From NCBI GenBank assembly GCA_022813625.1, contig JAKLMB010000020.1, forward strand, positions 124,001 through 188,000: a DNA stretch of 64,000 bases. The letters are read 5' to 3'. Below are positions 24,237-36,311 of this stretch, piece after piece (the first letter of the stretch is position 1; the number at the start of each line of letters is the position of its first letter). Position numbers and translations under genes: made by a program. Origin of the DNA: Aaosphaeria pasadenensis. Its lineage: Eukaryota; Ascomycota; Dothideomycetes; Pleosporales. The notes under the pieces are model-generated. The model was given only the letters and a program-made list of their open reading frames with translations, was not told the DNA's origin and ran no database searches.

Positions 24237-24829
24237 GTTGGCGTACATCAAATCAAAAGCAACCATCTACGCATCCCGCAGGCTATCAGGCGAGACTCCG
24301 AAGTGCAATACGTTGAAATTCCTTCTATTCGCGAGCAATATATCTTCCTCACCGTCTGCCCTGGAAGACTGCAGATCTTGGCGGACGCTATGACCATCTG
24401 CGGCAACTTACTGGTTAGATACATGCATTCTCCACTTCTATGAATAGTTTTCCAGGGTCCGTTCTGCGCAGGGGCCAGTAAAGTGATGGGGTTGAACAGA
24501 TATGTGTGGGGTGGGTGATCCTGGGAATGCCGACGTACCTAGTTGCGAGTGAATAGAATCAATCATCATGTTCTTATGTTGTAGGTGTGACGTGTGTGAC
24601 ACAATGCTCCAATACGACGACCTGCCCCACCAATAGTATAGAGATAGAAACTGTAAGACCTTTTTTTATTTCTCTATATGGCGAAACATCTTCCACGGCA
24701 AGAATAAATGGAAGCGTACTTTGAGCGCTCCTGTCTGAATATGTCGGCAAGACATCCGTCCGTGCTTTTGCGTCTGGGCCTTTGCGCTCTGAGTGCCTTG
24801 CAATCCATACATGTGCTCCTTTTATGTCT

Positions 24830-24875
24830 ACCCAATTACAGTGGCCTCTTCCACCCAATTACAGTGGCCTCTTCC
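24830..24875. repeat. Exact 23 bp tandem duplication
   Basis: The 23 bp unit beginning ACCCAATTACAGTGG occurs twice back to back with no difference, at 24830-24852 and 24853-24875. Perfect identity suggests a recent slip. Confidence 0.9.
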
Positions 24876-24998
24876 AAAGTCAAATACAACACATTAATCG
24901 TAATCGTAACGCCTTACAAGAGTTTCCCGTGAGTACAGTGACCTACTCCAGCCAGAAGCGCAGTTACCATATGGATAATTCGCAATCACCCTGATGCC

Positions 24999-26006
24999 CT
25001 AGAGGAAAAATCCCTTTGTGTCGACGGCGACGACTTTTCCAGGCTCCGTTATCGTTCCATTAACCGGGGCTCCCAAACCACCACCAGTGACGACATACAG
25101 TATCTCACTGTCCTCTGGCGTTCTCCCAAACGAGGACGCAGTGTCGCCAGCCACGGCCAACGAATCCACTGCGCCTTCGACGACGGTGCTCTTGCCATCG
25201 GGCGTCACAACGATGAGCCTGTTGTCGAGGTTCGTGACAGCCCAAATGTTGTCGTACTCATCGACGGAAATGTCGTCGATGAATGCGACGTCAAGAATGG
25301 CAATGGTCTCAACCTTTGCTCCGCTAGCGATGGCGCCACTTTCATCCAGACGAGCCTTGAAAAGCGTCTTCCTCGCGCTGTTGCTCCAGTAGAGCGTGTG
25401 GCCCTTTATGCGCACGCCGTTGACACCAATGGGTAGCTTGGCATCCGGAGTGACGTGCATCTCGGGAATGTCAATGACAACCTCGTACGTTCCTTTCTTC
25501 GTGTCGAGGCGGAAGATCTGGCCGTTTGAGGAGTCGGACACTAGGACGATGTCCCTGTTCCATGGGAGTGCGGCCATGCCATTTGCGAAGTCGATTTCGG
25601 GAATGTCCACGACCTTGGAGACGCGACCGAGGCTCATCAGCCAGACGGACGAGGTGCGGGGGATTGCGACGCCGATGCCTGAGAAGTTTCCACCGACGAC
25701 GATGAAATCATCCGGTTGGGCCTCTGTGATACCAAGCAAGCCGGTGAGGGTGTCGAAATGGTGCAGGAGGGTTAGCTTTGGTGAGTCGGTCTGCGGGCCA
25801 CTGAGCAGGTAGACATCGGGACTAGTCAGCATGGAAAGAAGAAGGTCTCCATTGCTTCGGACGGCAATGTTCTCGATCCAATTGTTCTTCTCCTCAAACT
25901 GATATACGAGGCGGGATGGGAGAGGAAGCTGGCTATATGTCCGTGGGCGGATGCTCAATGCAGGAACGAGAGTGCTCAGGCTGAGAATCTCGATTGGGAA
26001 CCGCAT
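24999..26006 (-). CDS. SMP-30/gluconolactonase-like six-bladed propeller protein
   Basis: Single-exon protein of 335 residues from ATG 26006. The open frame extends upstream to 26099, but a minus-strand TATAAG at 26094-26089 lies inside that extension. I therefore prefer the inner Met, which starts a hydrophobic N-terminus that may be a signal peptide. Repeated four-strand blades are visible: WIENIAVRSNGDLLLS, GLLGITEAQPDDFIVVGG, PIGVNGVRIKGHTLYWSN, FIDDISVDEYDNIWAV. The Asn in GVNGV and the Asp in DDISVD sit where SMP-30 enzymes bind metal. Fungal relatives include lactonase-like enzymes. From memory, some propellers of this family act as hetero-Diels-Alderases in secondary-metabolite clusters. 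No other biosynthetic gene lies nearby, so the substrate is unknown. Confidence 0.8.
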   Translation of the reverse strand: MRFPIEILSLSTLVPALSIRPRTYSQLPLPSRLVYQFEEKNNWIENIAVRSNGDLLLSMLTSPDVYLLSGPQTDSPKLTLLHHFDTLTGLLGITEAQPDDFIVVGGNFSGIGVAIPRTSSVWLMSLGRVSKVVDIPEIDFANGMAALPWNRDIVLVSDSSNGQIFRLDTKKGTYEVVIDIPEMHVTPDAKLPIGVNGVRIKGHTLYWSNSARKTLFKARLDESGAIASGAKVETIAILDVAFIDDISVDEYDNIWAVTNLDNRLIVVTPDGKSTVVEGAVDSLAVAGDTASSFGRTPEDSEILYVVTGGGLGAPVNGTITEPGKVVAVDTKGFFL

Positions 26007-26088
26007 CTTGATTGATATAGATAGCTCCGGTTGTTCTAGAAGTAGGAGATGATGGTTATCGTGAAATTCACCAGGGAATGGAATGTTA

Positions 26089-26094
26089 CTTATA
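26089..26094 (-). promoter_or_regulatory. TATA-like element of the SMP-30-like gene
   Basis: TATAAG on the minus strand about 83 bp before ATG 26006. It decides in favour of that start over the upstream ATG at 26099. Confidence 0.4.
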
Positions 26095-26099
26095 AACAC

Positions 26100-27464
26100 T
26101 TTTGTCCACTACTGCTACAATGAACGATGAATTCGCTCCTGCACATAGCAGTTGGTCATTGTAGACCATAATTTGCATGTAGGTCCTTGCGCTCAGTACA
26201 CGAGAGAGTAAGCATTATGGGAGGTTGCAGTGGGTTCACGGATGCAATTCGATACCGATGATCCTAGCATCCCCGAAGTTAATCTATCGTTCAATCTCAT
26301 GATATTCGGAAACAAAGTAGTACATACCTAACGAAATACTCCACTTCAAGATTTGTACTGATGAAATCTGTAGAAACGGAATGATGGTATACTCCCGTCG
26401 GTGCAATAGACAAACTATGGCCAGCTCAGTTCTTGTAGCGATGGAACGGGGACAGGAGGTATGTCTATGCGAGTCTAAAAGAGAATTCTCCTTTCTTCCG
26501 TAAAGTAAACGTCGAATCTCCATGCGACTGATATTCTTTGATGGAAGAAGGGATACCCGGTTGGTGAAAGTGGAGGTAGAGGGATCTGCGCCCTCATGAT
26601 GCTGGGTACTGTGTTGCTCATCGTCATATGCGCCAATTGTTAAGAACGACCACCCATAACAATAACAACTATAGTCGGGCCCATTATGTAAATACGTTGA
26701 ATGTAACTTTGTGATCGTATAGCCTACAATTAAATTTGCTTACATGTACTGCTTTGCACATATGACTCATCCAAACTTGTCTCGATTAGTTACTGCGATG
26801 TCCGAGTAATTCGTATAGCTCGTTGGAAAAGAAGATATATTCGATCTTGCCCCACCTTAAATCATTTAGTTCGTGACAGTAACCTGGCCTACGACATCAT
26901 AAGACACGTGAAGTTGAGAGTTTATCTTGCCTGCACGTGTACGAGTGGATTGGGAAATGTTGTTTCTAAACGAGACTTGATGCAGCATTCTAGAAAGCGT
27001 TGAAGTCTGATACCATCAACGAAGAAAGCGACACTCTCACAGGGCACCAACAGATTGCAACGACAGACATTCTGAAGAGTAGAAAATCTGAGGAGATGTA
27101 GTAGTATCTACGATCCGCAGATGTATGGCTTGGGATGGTATACAGTCAATGATGATGGGAAGAGTAATTGTAACGGTCCGTTAAGTCCGTTTCAGCGAAT
27201 AGCCGCCTGGATCCTAGCTACGAACAACTGATTCTTGTACTCGTACGAGCATATGGTCTTCATCATTAATACTTGGACATTGATCCGAGGTGGACGAAGG
27301 TTGTGGCGTAGAAGGATCTGGCAGTGACCGCGGAGCCACAGACGCCAAGAGAAATTCGGTGGTAACGTCATGCTGGCTTTAACTCCACCAGATAACTACT
27401 CCACCATCTACCATTCGAATATCACCATTACCCAAACAACACATCATCCTACACTTCCTTCACA
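26100..27464. other. Divergent promoter region
   Basis: It lies between the SMP-30-like gene (-) and the Bax-inhibitor family gene (+). No reading frame above 80 codons and no repeat of note. Confidence 0.5.
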
Positions 27465-28554
27465 ATGGCCTTCATGCTTCGGCGGCCGTTCGCCATAACG
27501 GCTACGCTGAGACAAGTGTCAAAACCGTCCCAGCCTCTCACTATCCGCGCCTTCCACAACTCCACGCCACTCAGACAGCAATCGTCCAAAACCTCACTCT
27601 TCACACCCGCGACGCTCTCTAAATCGCAAAGCATCTTCCGCGCCACCTTCCGCCGGAATTATCAGCAGACAGCATACAACCCCGTCGCAAGTCAAGGCGA
27701 TTCGCGCCAGCGACTCCTCTATGGCGCTGGCATCTTTGGCGCAACCCTCCTCGCCGTGAATTTGGTCTTCAACCGCGAAACCCGTGAGGACGGCGGCATG
27801 CCGCCCTTCGAGCGAGCATACTTGAACGACACCTTCATGCACACCGGTCTGGGTATTGGTATCATCGGAATCGCTGCCAGGACACTTCACATGAACGGAT
27901 GGAGCTTCCGCTTGATGAGCGCAAATCCTTGGGTTGTCCTCGGTGTTGGCCTCGTCGGCAGCATTGGAACCATGTACGGATGCATGGCAACCAACCCCAA
28001 CAAGTAAGTCATCTTCACCCCCTCCAGTCGCGGAGAGTATAATACACGCAGAGTCCTGACAGGCGCATAGCTATGTCCAGAAATACGGCCTGTGGACCGC
28101 CTTCAACATCACCCAAGCGATGCTCCTCTCCCCTCTCATGTTCCTCCAACCCGCACTGCTCGCCCGAGCGGGTCTCTACACGGCCGGAATGATGGGCTCC
28201 ATCGCCTTCGTCGGCGCGACGGCCAAGCAAGAGAAATACCTATACCTCGGCGGGCCCCTCCTCGCTGGTGTCGCGGTCGTCGCGCTCTCTGGCCTCGCTC
28301 CCATGGTCGTCCCCGCTACCGCGGCCCGCACCTTGATGTGGTCTGAGAACATCTGGCTGTACGGTGGCCTTGCTGTCTTTGGCGGCTTCACCCTGTACGA
28401 CGTACAGAAGGTGCTTCACCATGCGCGCATGGCTGAGCGCGGTCTCATCCCCAAGGACCCGGTCAACGAATCCATCAGCCTGGAATTGGACTTCATCAAC
28501 CTGTTCGTCCGCATGGTGCAGATCCTCGGCATGAGCCAGAACAGGAGGAAGTAG
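27465..28554 (+). CDS. Mitochondrial Bax inhibitor-1 family protein (GHITM/TMBIM5-like)
   Basis: Two exons, 27465-28003 and 28071-28554, with a 67 bp intron (GTAAGT..GCATAG, phase 2). Product 340 residues. The first about 65 residues are rich in Arg, Ser and Thr with no acidic residues, typical of a mitochondrial presequence. About seven hydrophobic helices follow, starting with LLYGAGIFGATLLAVNLVF and ending with the half-helix LELDFINLFVRMVQILG. The Glu/Asp pair there matches the conserved LDFINLF end of BI-1 proteins, and LYDVQKV matches their TMBIM core. Animal GHITM/TMBIM5 sits in the inner membrane, affects cristae, and has been linked to calcium/proton exchange. That role is extrapolated here. 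Confidence 0.9.
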
Positions 28555-30118
28555 ACCGTTCAACCGTATTCCACTGATCGCCCCTCAAAAGAGGCAAGGA
28601 TTCATAAAGCACCAAGTAACCTCGATACCAGATCTGAGAAGCTTGGAAAGGAAACATGAGGGATGGCTAAACCCCCTCCCCCTCAAACACCCAGCAAGAG
28701 GGGAAATACACGCACAAAGCGTATGTACATATACTCACACTCTACCCCAAAATCATTTGTACCAGTAGCCGCCCTCCTCCTCATCCTCTCCCCCGCTCTT
28801 CGCAACGTGATTAGCATTTCCTCCACAGTCGCCCCATCCACCTTTCGCAAGCACAACCAATCCACTCCCAAAAAAATTGAGAAAGAAAAGAAATCATAAC
28901 CACAATCATGACAACAAACATACAATAACGCGCTCCTTTCTACCAAAGTCCTTTCCGTGAGGTTGTCGTCAATCTACGTTTGTTTTCTGGTCGGACGTGA
29001 ATGAACTTTTGACGGTGGTTGACTTTGATGTCATGGAACGTATATGTAACATCGGACGTGCCGTATTCCCATCCCATCCCAATCTCTCCCCCCCCCGCAG
29101 AGGAAACAGGAATCAGAAAGGTAAGAAAAGCCACGCTGAGCTGAGAGATCACTGGCGCTGCGTACTTGCAACTCCTCTCACTCCCTCGCTCTCTCTATCC
29201 GTCACAAGCATGATGTGATTTGAGAAGGGAAGACATGGGCAGTGTGCGTTTTCCCTGCCACCCCACCCCCTCCTCCCTTTTCCTTCCCGGATCTAGATAG
29301 TGAGTACGTAGATTCTCAGATACGTGCCAGTCCCAGCGGTCGAAGCAGGTAGGAATGCTCTCGGAGCACTCAAGGCCCCGGCGGTAGTCTATACCCACCC
29401 ACCAGGACACCACCTACAGCACACCAAGCACCGAGCACCGTACAGTATCACCATGAGTCGACCCAAACCAACCAAACCTCTGCGCATCACAAACAACTCC
29501 GAACTATGTCATACAATGATTTTATCCTCACACTGCCACCCTTGGATTACGTAGGAATATAAGTGTTTTGATGTTAGTCGTAGGAACAGTTGGGTGGGCA
29601 TGTATGTGCTGCTGCCGGGGTGTTTGGGACTTTAAGAGGGTTGGTGCCTCCGTACGTGATCGACTCCCATGTTTCTTTCTTGTCTTTTCGCTTCATTGAT
29701 TTCTCGTTTCTCGGCCGCGTTTCAGCGGGAGGAAATGAGTGGGTGAGCGCGTGGGCTTCGCTTCTCCTTTTCGCTGTGTGTCTGTGTGGGAGGGGAGTTA
29801 TGTCTGCGGAAAGGGGATATAGGCACTGGTTGTTGGGGACGGCACGTTGTTGTAGCAGCATGATAGGACGACGCGGGTGTGGATTGAGGAAGTGATATAT
29901 TTTTTGTTACCACATAGCACGTTTTGCATGGCATATCCAAAAGGAACAATAGCATATCCAATAGGTCCTATTGAAAAGAGAAACGGAGCGAGGTCAATGG
30001 AAAGTGAAAAGGGGATATATGTAGAAGGTAGTCAACAGACAGAATAGGAAGAAGAAGAGAAGGAGGAGAAGAAGGAAGTCGCTAGAAACACATTTGTGGA
30101 ACAGGAGAGGGAGAGAAA
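28555..30118. other. Convergent 3' region
   Basis: It lies between the 3' ends of the Bax-inhibitor gene (+) and the zinc finger-TENA gene (-). It carries pyrimidine- and purine-rich tracts (for example GAAGAAGAAGAGAAGGAGGAGAAG near 30049) but no gene. Confidence 0.5.
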
Positions 30119-31674
30119 TCAAGACGACTGATCGACGTTATCGAGGCCGCCGCCCGGCGCAAGGCCGAAGCTATTCCTGCCGTCAGTAACGGGCGTCCCG
30201 TTTCCGTTGTTCAGTCCCTGGCCGTTGAGCCCGCCATTACCCAGCGAGGGCGCACCCATGGGGCCGTTCATGACACCGTTCATGCCCATGCTCGTGGAGC
30301 CGAGACGCCCGCTCTCGTCCTCCTCGCCCATGCCGTCGACGTCCGGCCAGAAGCGCTCTTCCAGCCAGCAGATCTGCTGGAATATCTCCTCGCAGCGCTG
30401 CATCTCTTCTTTGCCGTCGCGGGTGGTTGTGATGTTGGCAAGCTCGTCGACAAGCGCGCGCGTCGCGTCGACGAATTTGTGGAATGCGGGGGACGTCCAG
30501 TTGGGGATCAGCGCTTGGTGCAGCGCGACGATGTGAGAGTCCGTGCTGGGGGATGTGAGGGTCGCGCTGAAGGACGATGCGTATTGCCAGGCGGAGCGGT
30601 AGCACTGTCGCGAAATTAGTATATAGATGTCTTAAATAGTTACGATAAGAGAATGTGGGGTTGGAATCGACATACATGCTCAGTCCCCCACAACACAACC
30701 ATCCCTTCGAGCAAAGACGCGCTCGAACTACTTGCGCTCACGAACAGATCAAGGAGGGCTCTGGTGATTGGCGACGGCGCCTCCTGGCTCAGTCCCAGGC
30801 CGTACTTGGTCGCGGTGATCTCGAAGAACTGCATCTCGCGTCGCATGTTGTTCAACGCCGATATCAAGAGGTCCATGGTCCTGTACATGGGATGGAACTG
30901 CGAATTCGCGGTTTGTGGTAGTCGGATCTTCGCGAGAAGCTGTCCGACGAATCTTATGTAGCCTCGCGCGCGGTGGCCGTCTTGTACGAGCCATACGGAC
31001 AACGGGCCCTGGGCCAGCGAACCGCAGCCGGCATGGGAGAGGAAGGGTTGCTGCGTGGCTCGTCGAAAATCTTCGGCGCTTTTTGCGAGCAGGTGTGCGG
31101 TGAGGGATGCGTTCAGAGAGGGTGTGGCAGGGTGCTGAGGAATGGGAGGATGCGGGGCGATGGGCTGGCTGTCGCGATTGCGCTTGAGGTTGGTGCCCCG
31201 ACGATGGACCTGAAGGTTTGGATTGGGATGCTTTCCGCTCAGGATATTGGGGTTGGGAGGTTGGGGAGCGACTGGGCCATTGGATTCGAGGGTATTGCTA
31301 TTGGCCTTGTTGTTGTTGTTATTCTTGGTATTGTTGGCGGCAGCGTTGGAGGCGTCGTTGTTGTTCGCTTGCTGGGAGAGGTAGAGTTGGGCGTCAGCAG
31401 ATGCCAGGTAGGGGGCGCAATCCTGAAGATGTTCGATTTGACGGGTGGTGTTCTTTGCGCGAACGAAGCCGCAGTGAAGACATCGTACTTTGTTGCACTG
31501 TGATGGTCAGTAGTTGTCGATGCGATATGGGCGTGAAGTTGGAGGGCGCGACAGCGCTGACTGGTGTGCTATGGGAGAGGAGGAGGAACAGAGTTGACTG
31601 ACCTTTGAAGGAGTGTCGGTATCCTGGAACTCAGCAAAAGCGCGTCTTATGTCGGGGTTCGCGTGTCGTCCCAT
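30119..31674 (-). CDS. Zinc finger (BED-like) fused to TENA/THI-4 (heme-oxygenase-fold) domain
   Basis: Three exons, 31674-31603, 31497-30676 and 30604-30119, joined at two phase-0 introns (105 and 71 bp). Product 459 residues. The N-terminus (MGRHANPDIRRAF) and the pair C-x2-C in VRCLHCGF, then His-x4-Cys in EHLQDC, form a BED/C2HC-type zinc finger at about residues 1-55. An Asn-rich linker with runs of N follows. From about 165 to 400 is an all-helical TENA/THI-4 domain: LLAKSAEDFRRATQQPFL, the WLVQDGHRARGYIRFVG helix, NNMRREMQFFE, then CYRSAWQYA and a final ICWLEERFW helix. The last 60 residues are Gly/Asn-rich. TENA enzymes hydrolyse aminopyrimidines in thiamine salvage or have other roles. 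Combined with a DNA-binding-type finger, a regulatory role is possible but unproven. Confidence 0.85.
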
Positions 31675-34600
31675 GCTAGTTGATCGATGAGGATGGGATT
31701 TGGATGAGGATTGGTGAGTATTGAGACTTGAGTATTGATGAGTATTGTAATGTCATGTCATGTAATCGTAACATATTCACCCAGAGAAGAAGCCGCCTCG
31801 CTTAATCTTATCGGTGACTAATCACTCTATTCCCACGCCATCCCTGACTGAGAGCGTCATGTGAGCACTAGACGACTTGCTGTACTTGTACTTGTGTACT
31901 CGTAATACAACCCACCGAGTGTGGAGTACCAGGTACACCCACCTTGAAACGAACGCATACGCACATCCGTTGACGTTCTTTTTTTACCAGCCGATATGGG
32001 AAATGCAATCCTAATGTTTACTCGTCTTTTGTCTTTGTCGATCTGGATTCTTCGTCTCACTGTCAATTACTTCTAGGTAGCGGAGGAAATACTCATCTTA
32101 CTCGGCGTATTCGATCGATCCTTTCACTACCAAGATACGAGTACGTCGGGTATCGATCAAGTCAGCCAGTCAGTACTGGATTAGATTAGAAAACGTTAAG
32201 ATTTTCCGAAATTATATTTACTTACTTACCCCGTACCTAATTGCCTATCTAACTAACTACTGAAATGACTACAGAGAACAATCAATCATGCACTTCATTC
32301 AACATCCACCATCAAACACTAACATCTTCACTGCAATGCCATCTCCATTGTGGACCAGTATTCTATCAATCATACCTGACTACTCCGTACGAACACCCGT
32401 ACTGTGGAGGTGCCAATGCAAATGCTACCAACCTGCGACGTTACCTCCCTACCCACTAATGCAAACCACGCCTCAATTCCATTTCCTATCTCTCATGATC
32501 TGCAAAGCATCGACATCCTCCCCTCCACTATCCCATTCTGTCCCATTTCATCGCCGTGCATCAGCCCGGCATCTCGGCAATCTTCCGCTCCACATGTGAA
32601 TATCGACATCATCGTCCTCCAGCTGCGAGTACGAGAACGAGTAGCAGTGAACGAAGCCACCTCATGGATATCAACATTATCCCGTTCCGTTACACTAGCT
32701 CTTCGACTCGGCGAACGGCACGAGACAGAGTTGTACAATGCTGATGTCAACACCCGTGTGAGCCCTCCTTGCCTCCGCAGACCGTCGATCCGATAGTCGG
32801 CGGTCACAAGAAACCCACGATGTCTTTCATAAAGTTTTCAGTCCCCGCCATTCGCCCTTGCTGTCGGTATCTGGGACTCACATCGACCTCGTGAACGTGT
32901 AACTATAGGTAGCCATTCCGAACTAGGTTTACAATGACCACAACAGCCGTGGTGCTCAACCTCGGCCTTCCTAACAGGGCAGGTCTATCAACCTCCTCAA
33001 CGAATTAAATCTGCAGCTACGAGTGCAAGTATTCATCTCAAGCAGAGCAACGAGCTGTTGTTCGTCGATCTTGGTCGGAGGGGTTGCGCGTGACATTGCA
33101 AAAGTTCTGCCACCGCCAATCTGCCCATCGGGAATACTTTGGGTCACCTTCCTTTCAGCGGCCCGACAACGATGAGCTCATCGGTTCGTTGGTAACTAGT
33201 TACTGGCGATGTCCTCATCATCATCATTGCAGGGCCAGGTGACCGATGTCGAAGAAAACCTCAACTCAAGATGCACCACTACCACTCGAATAAATTGCAT
33301 TCTTACAGCAGCGCATCGGAGGCAAAGTCTCTTGACGTCTTTGTGAGGTCCCATTTGCCGGGGCTGATCTTGGCTTCGTGGGGAAGAAAGGAAATGGGGT
33401 CCAATGACCCCATCCCCAAGCATCACCCGCCTAAACTCAAATTTTAGAGGCTTTCCGTCCGAACGGGAAGAGGTTCGAGATGGAAACTATCACGATGCCC
33501 CATCATCGTCACTACGAGCTAGTACTCTGTTGCAAGTGGCAAGATCTGCGACTGCGCACGGAGGTCAGGAATCTTTTTCTAGGGACTTTTCCAACATGCT
33601 GCCTAAGCTTACCTACAGCATACGATATCGTACCATGACACTCCCCTAGTTCTAATCCTGTAGACGAAAGCCTGGCCTGGTTGATGAATGTTGTCACGGG
33701 GCGGAAACATCGTGCAGCGCAAGGTACAAGCTTTGTTGTAGTAATTCACCTTTCGGAAGTTTTCAGCACGCTCGGGCATCAGTTGCATCATACCTCACAA
33801 ATGCTCTCCTCTCACCGGGTGCGGTAGAATACCCCATGCCATGCGCACAACCATGGGCGTTGATCAGAGCCACAAAGGGTGCTCTCCCCGCGCAGACTCT
33901 CAGCCTTACAAGAAACCCAAGCTCACCGCAAATCGCCATGGATCCAGTCAAGTTTTCCCCATTTCATCACCAGTGACTTTAGGTAGCATGGCGATCGCAA
34001 TGACAGAAAGCCCTTATTTGCTGCGAACGCGATTGGGGACTTGTGGCGGCAGCCTTCCGTCCTGGGCACTCTACCGTTGATCCTCTGCCATCATTCAATC
34101 CCCCGAGCCTCCCCTCTGACATGGCTGTGTCTGTTGGAGGTCTGCTTCGCTCCAATCAGATGCCTGTACCTGAGTTGATCTGGTATTTTGGCCTCGGCGA
34201 AGCTCCCTGCATCTGCGTTGTCGTTCTAAGCTGGAAACTTCCAAGTCCCTTCTGCGCCATAGCCATGCCATTCGACCATACAAGCACCGCACTCCACTCC
34301 ACTCCACTATTTCCGTACTACAACTCAACAGCACATGCATCTCCTACCACCACACCCGTGCCGTCTTGTCTCATGGTACGAGATAGTCTGTTGTCCACCT
34401 GAATTATCCCAGCGCCCCGAAGTGTGAATTGGAATGGGACATCGGCAGTGGGGCGCCGATTTCCCTCATTGGTGACATTCGGGTTTACACACCATGACAC
34501 TGCCTTTGATGGGATGGGATGGGTCCTGTTGGGGTCCACGCCCTGCCCACCGGCGATCTGGCCTCGCGCTGATCGTTGTTTACTCCTATATGACGATCGG

Positions 34601-34873
34601 CCTTGAAACAGACTTTCTCGTGGCCCCGAAAATGATGCTGGACTGCATGCCCATTCATAAAAGGCCGCTGATCCGCACTGTCATCGTGGGACGACTTCGT
34701 CAAAGTGTTCACACCTTAGCAATTGTCACCCAAAGGTTGCTAGACCTCGTCGTACAGAACACTACTCTAACCTCTTTTACTGTTCACGTTCTTGCTTTGG
34801 ACGTACAGTAACTCCCTGTGCCTGTGAGAGCACTGTGCCTGTGAGAGCACTGTGTGCGATAAAACTACACAAT
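31675..34873. other. Divergent intergenic region, 3.2 kb
   Basis: It carries the promoters of the zinc finger-TENA gene (-) and the glucanase gene (+). Overlapping open frames up to 130 codons on both strands (32265-32807, 34043-34402) show no domain. A 17 bp unit CTGTGCCTGTGAGAGCA occurs twice in tandem at 34816-34849, just before the glucanase start. Confidence 0.45.

Positions 34874-36311
<1,438 letters not shown>

Larger units (their letters stand above)
23570..24998. other. Intergenic, with short tandem repeats
   Basis: No gene is supported. An open frame of 196 codons (24266-23676, -) begins inside a simple repeat and has no domain. Two tandem repeats in this gap are listed separately. 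Confidence 0.4.

Noticed and set aside
23676..24266. 196-codon minus-strand frame
   Set aside because: It starts inside a simple repeat and is rich in Ser, Cys and Leu without a recognisable fold.
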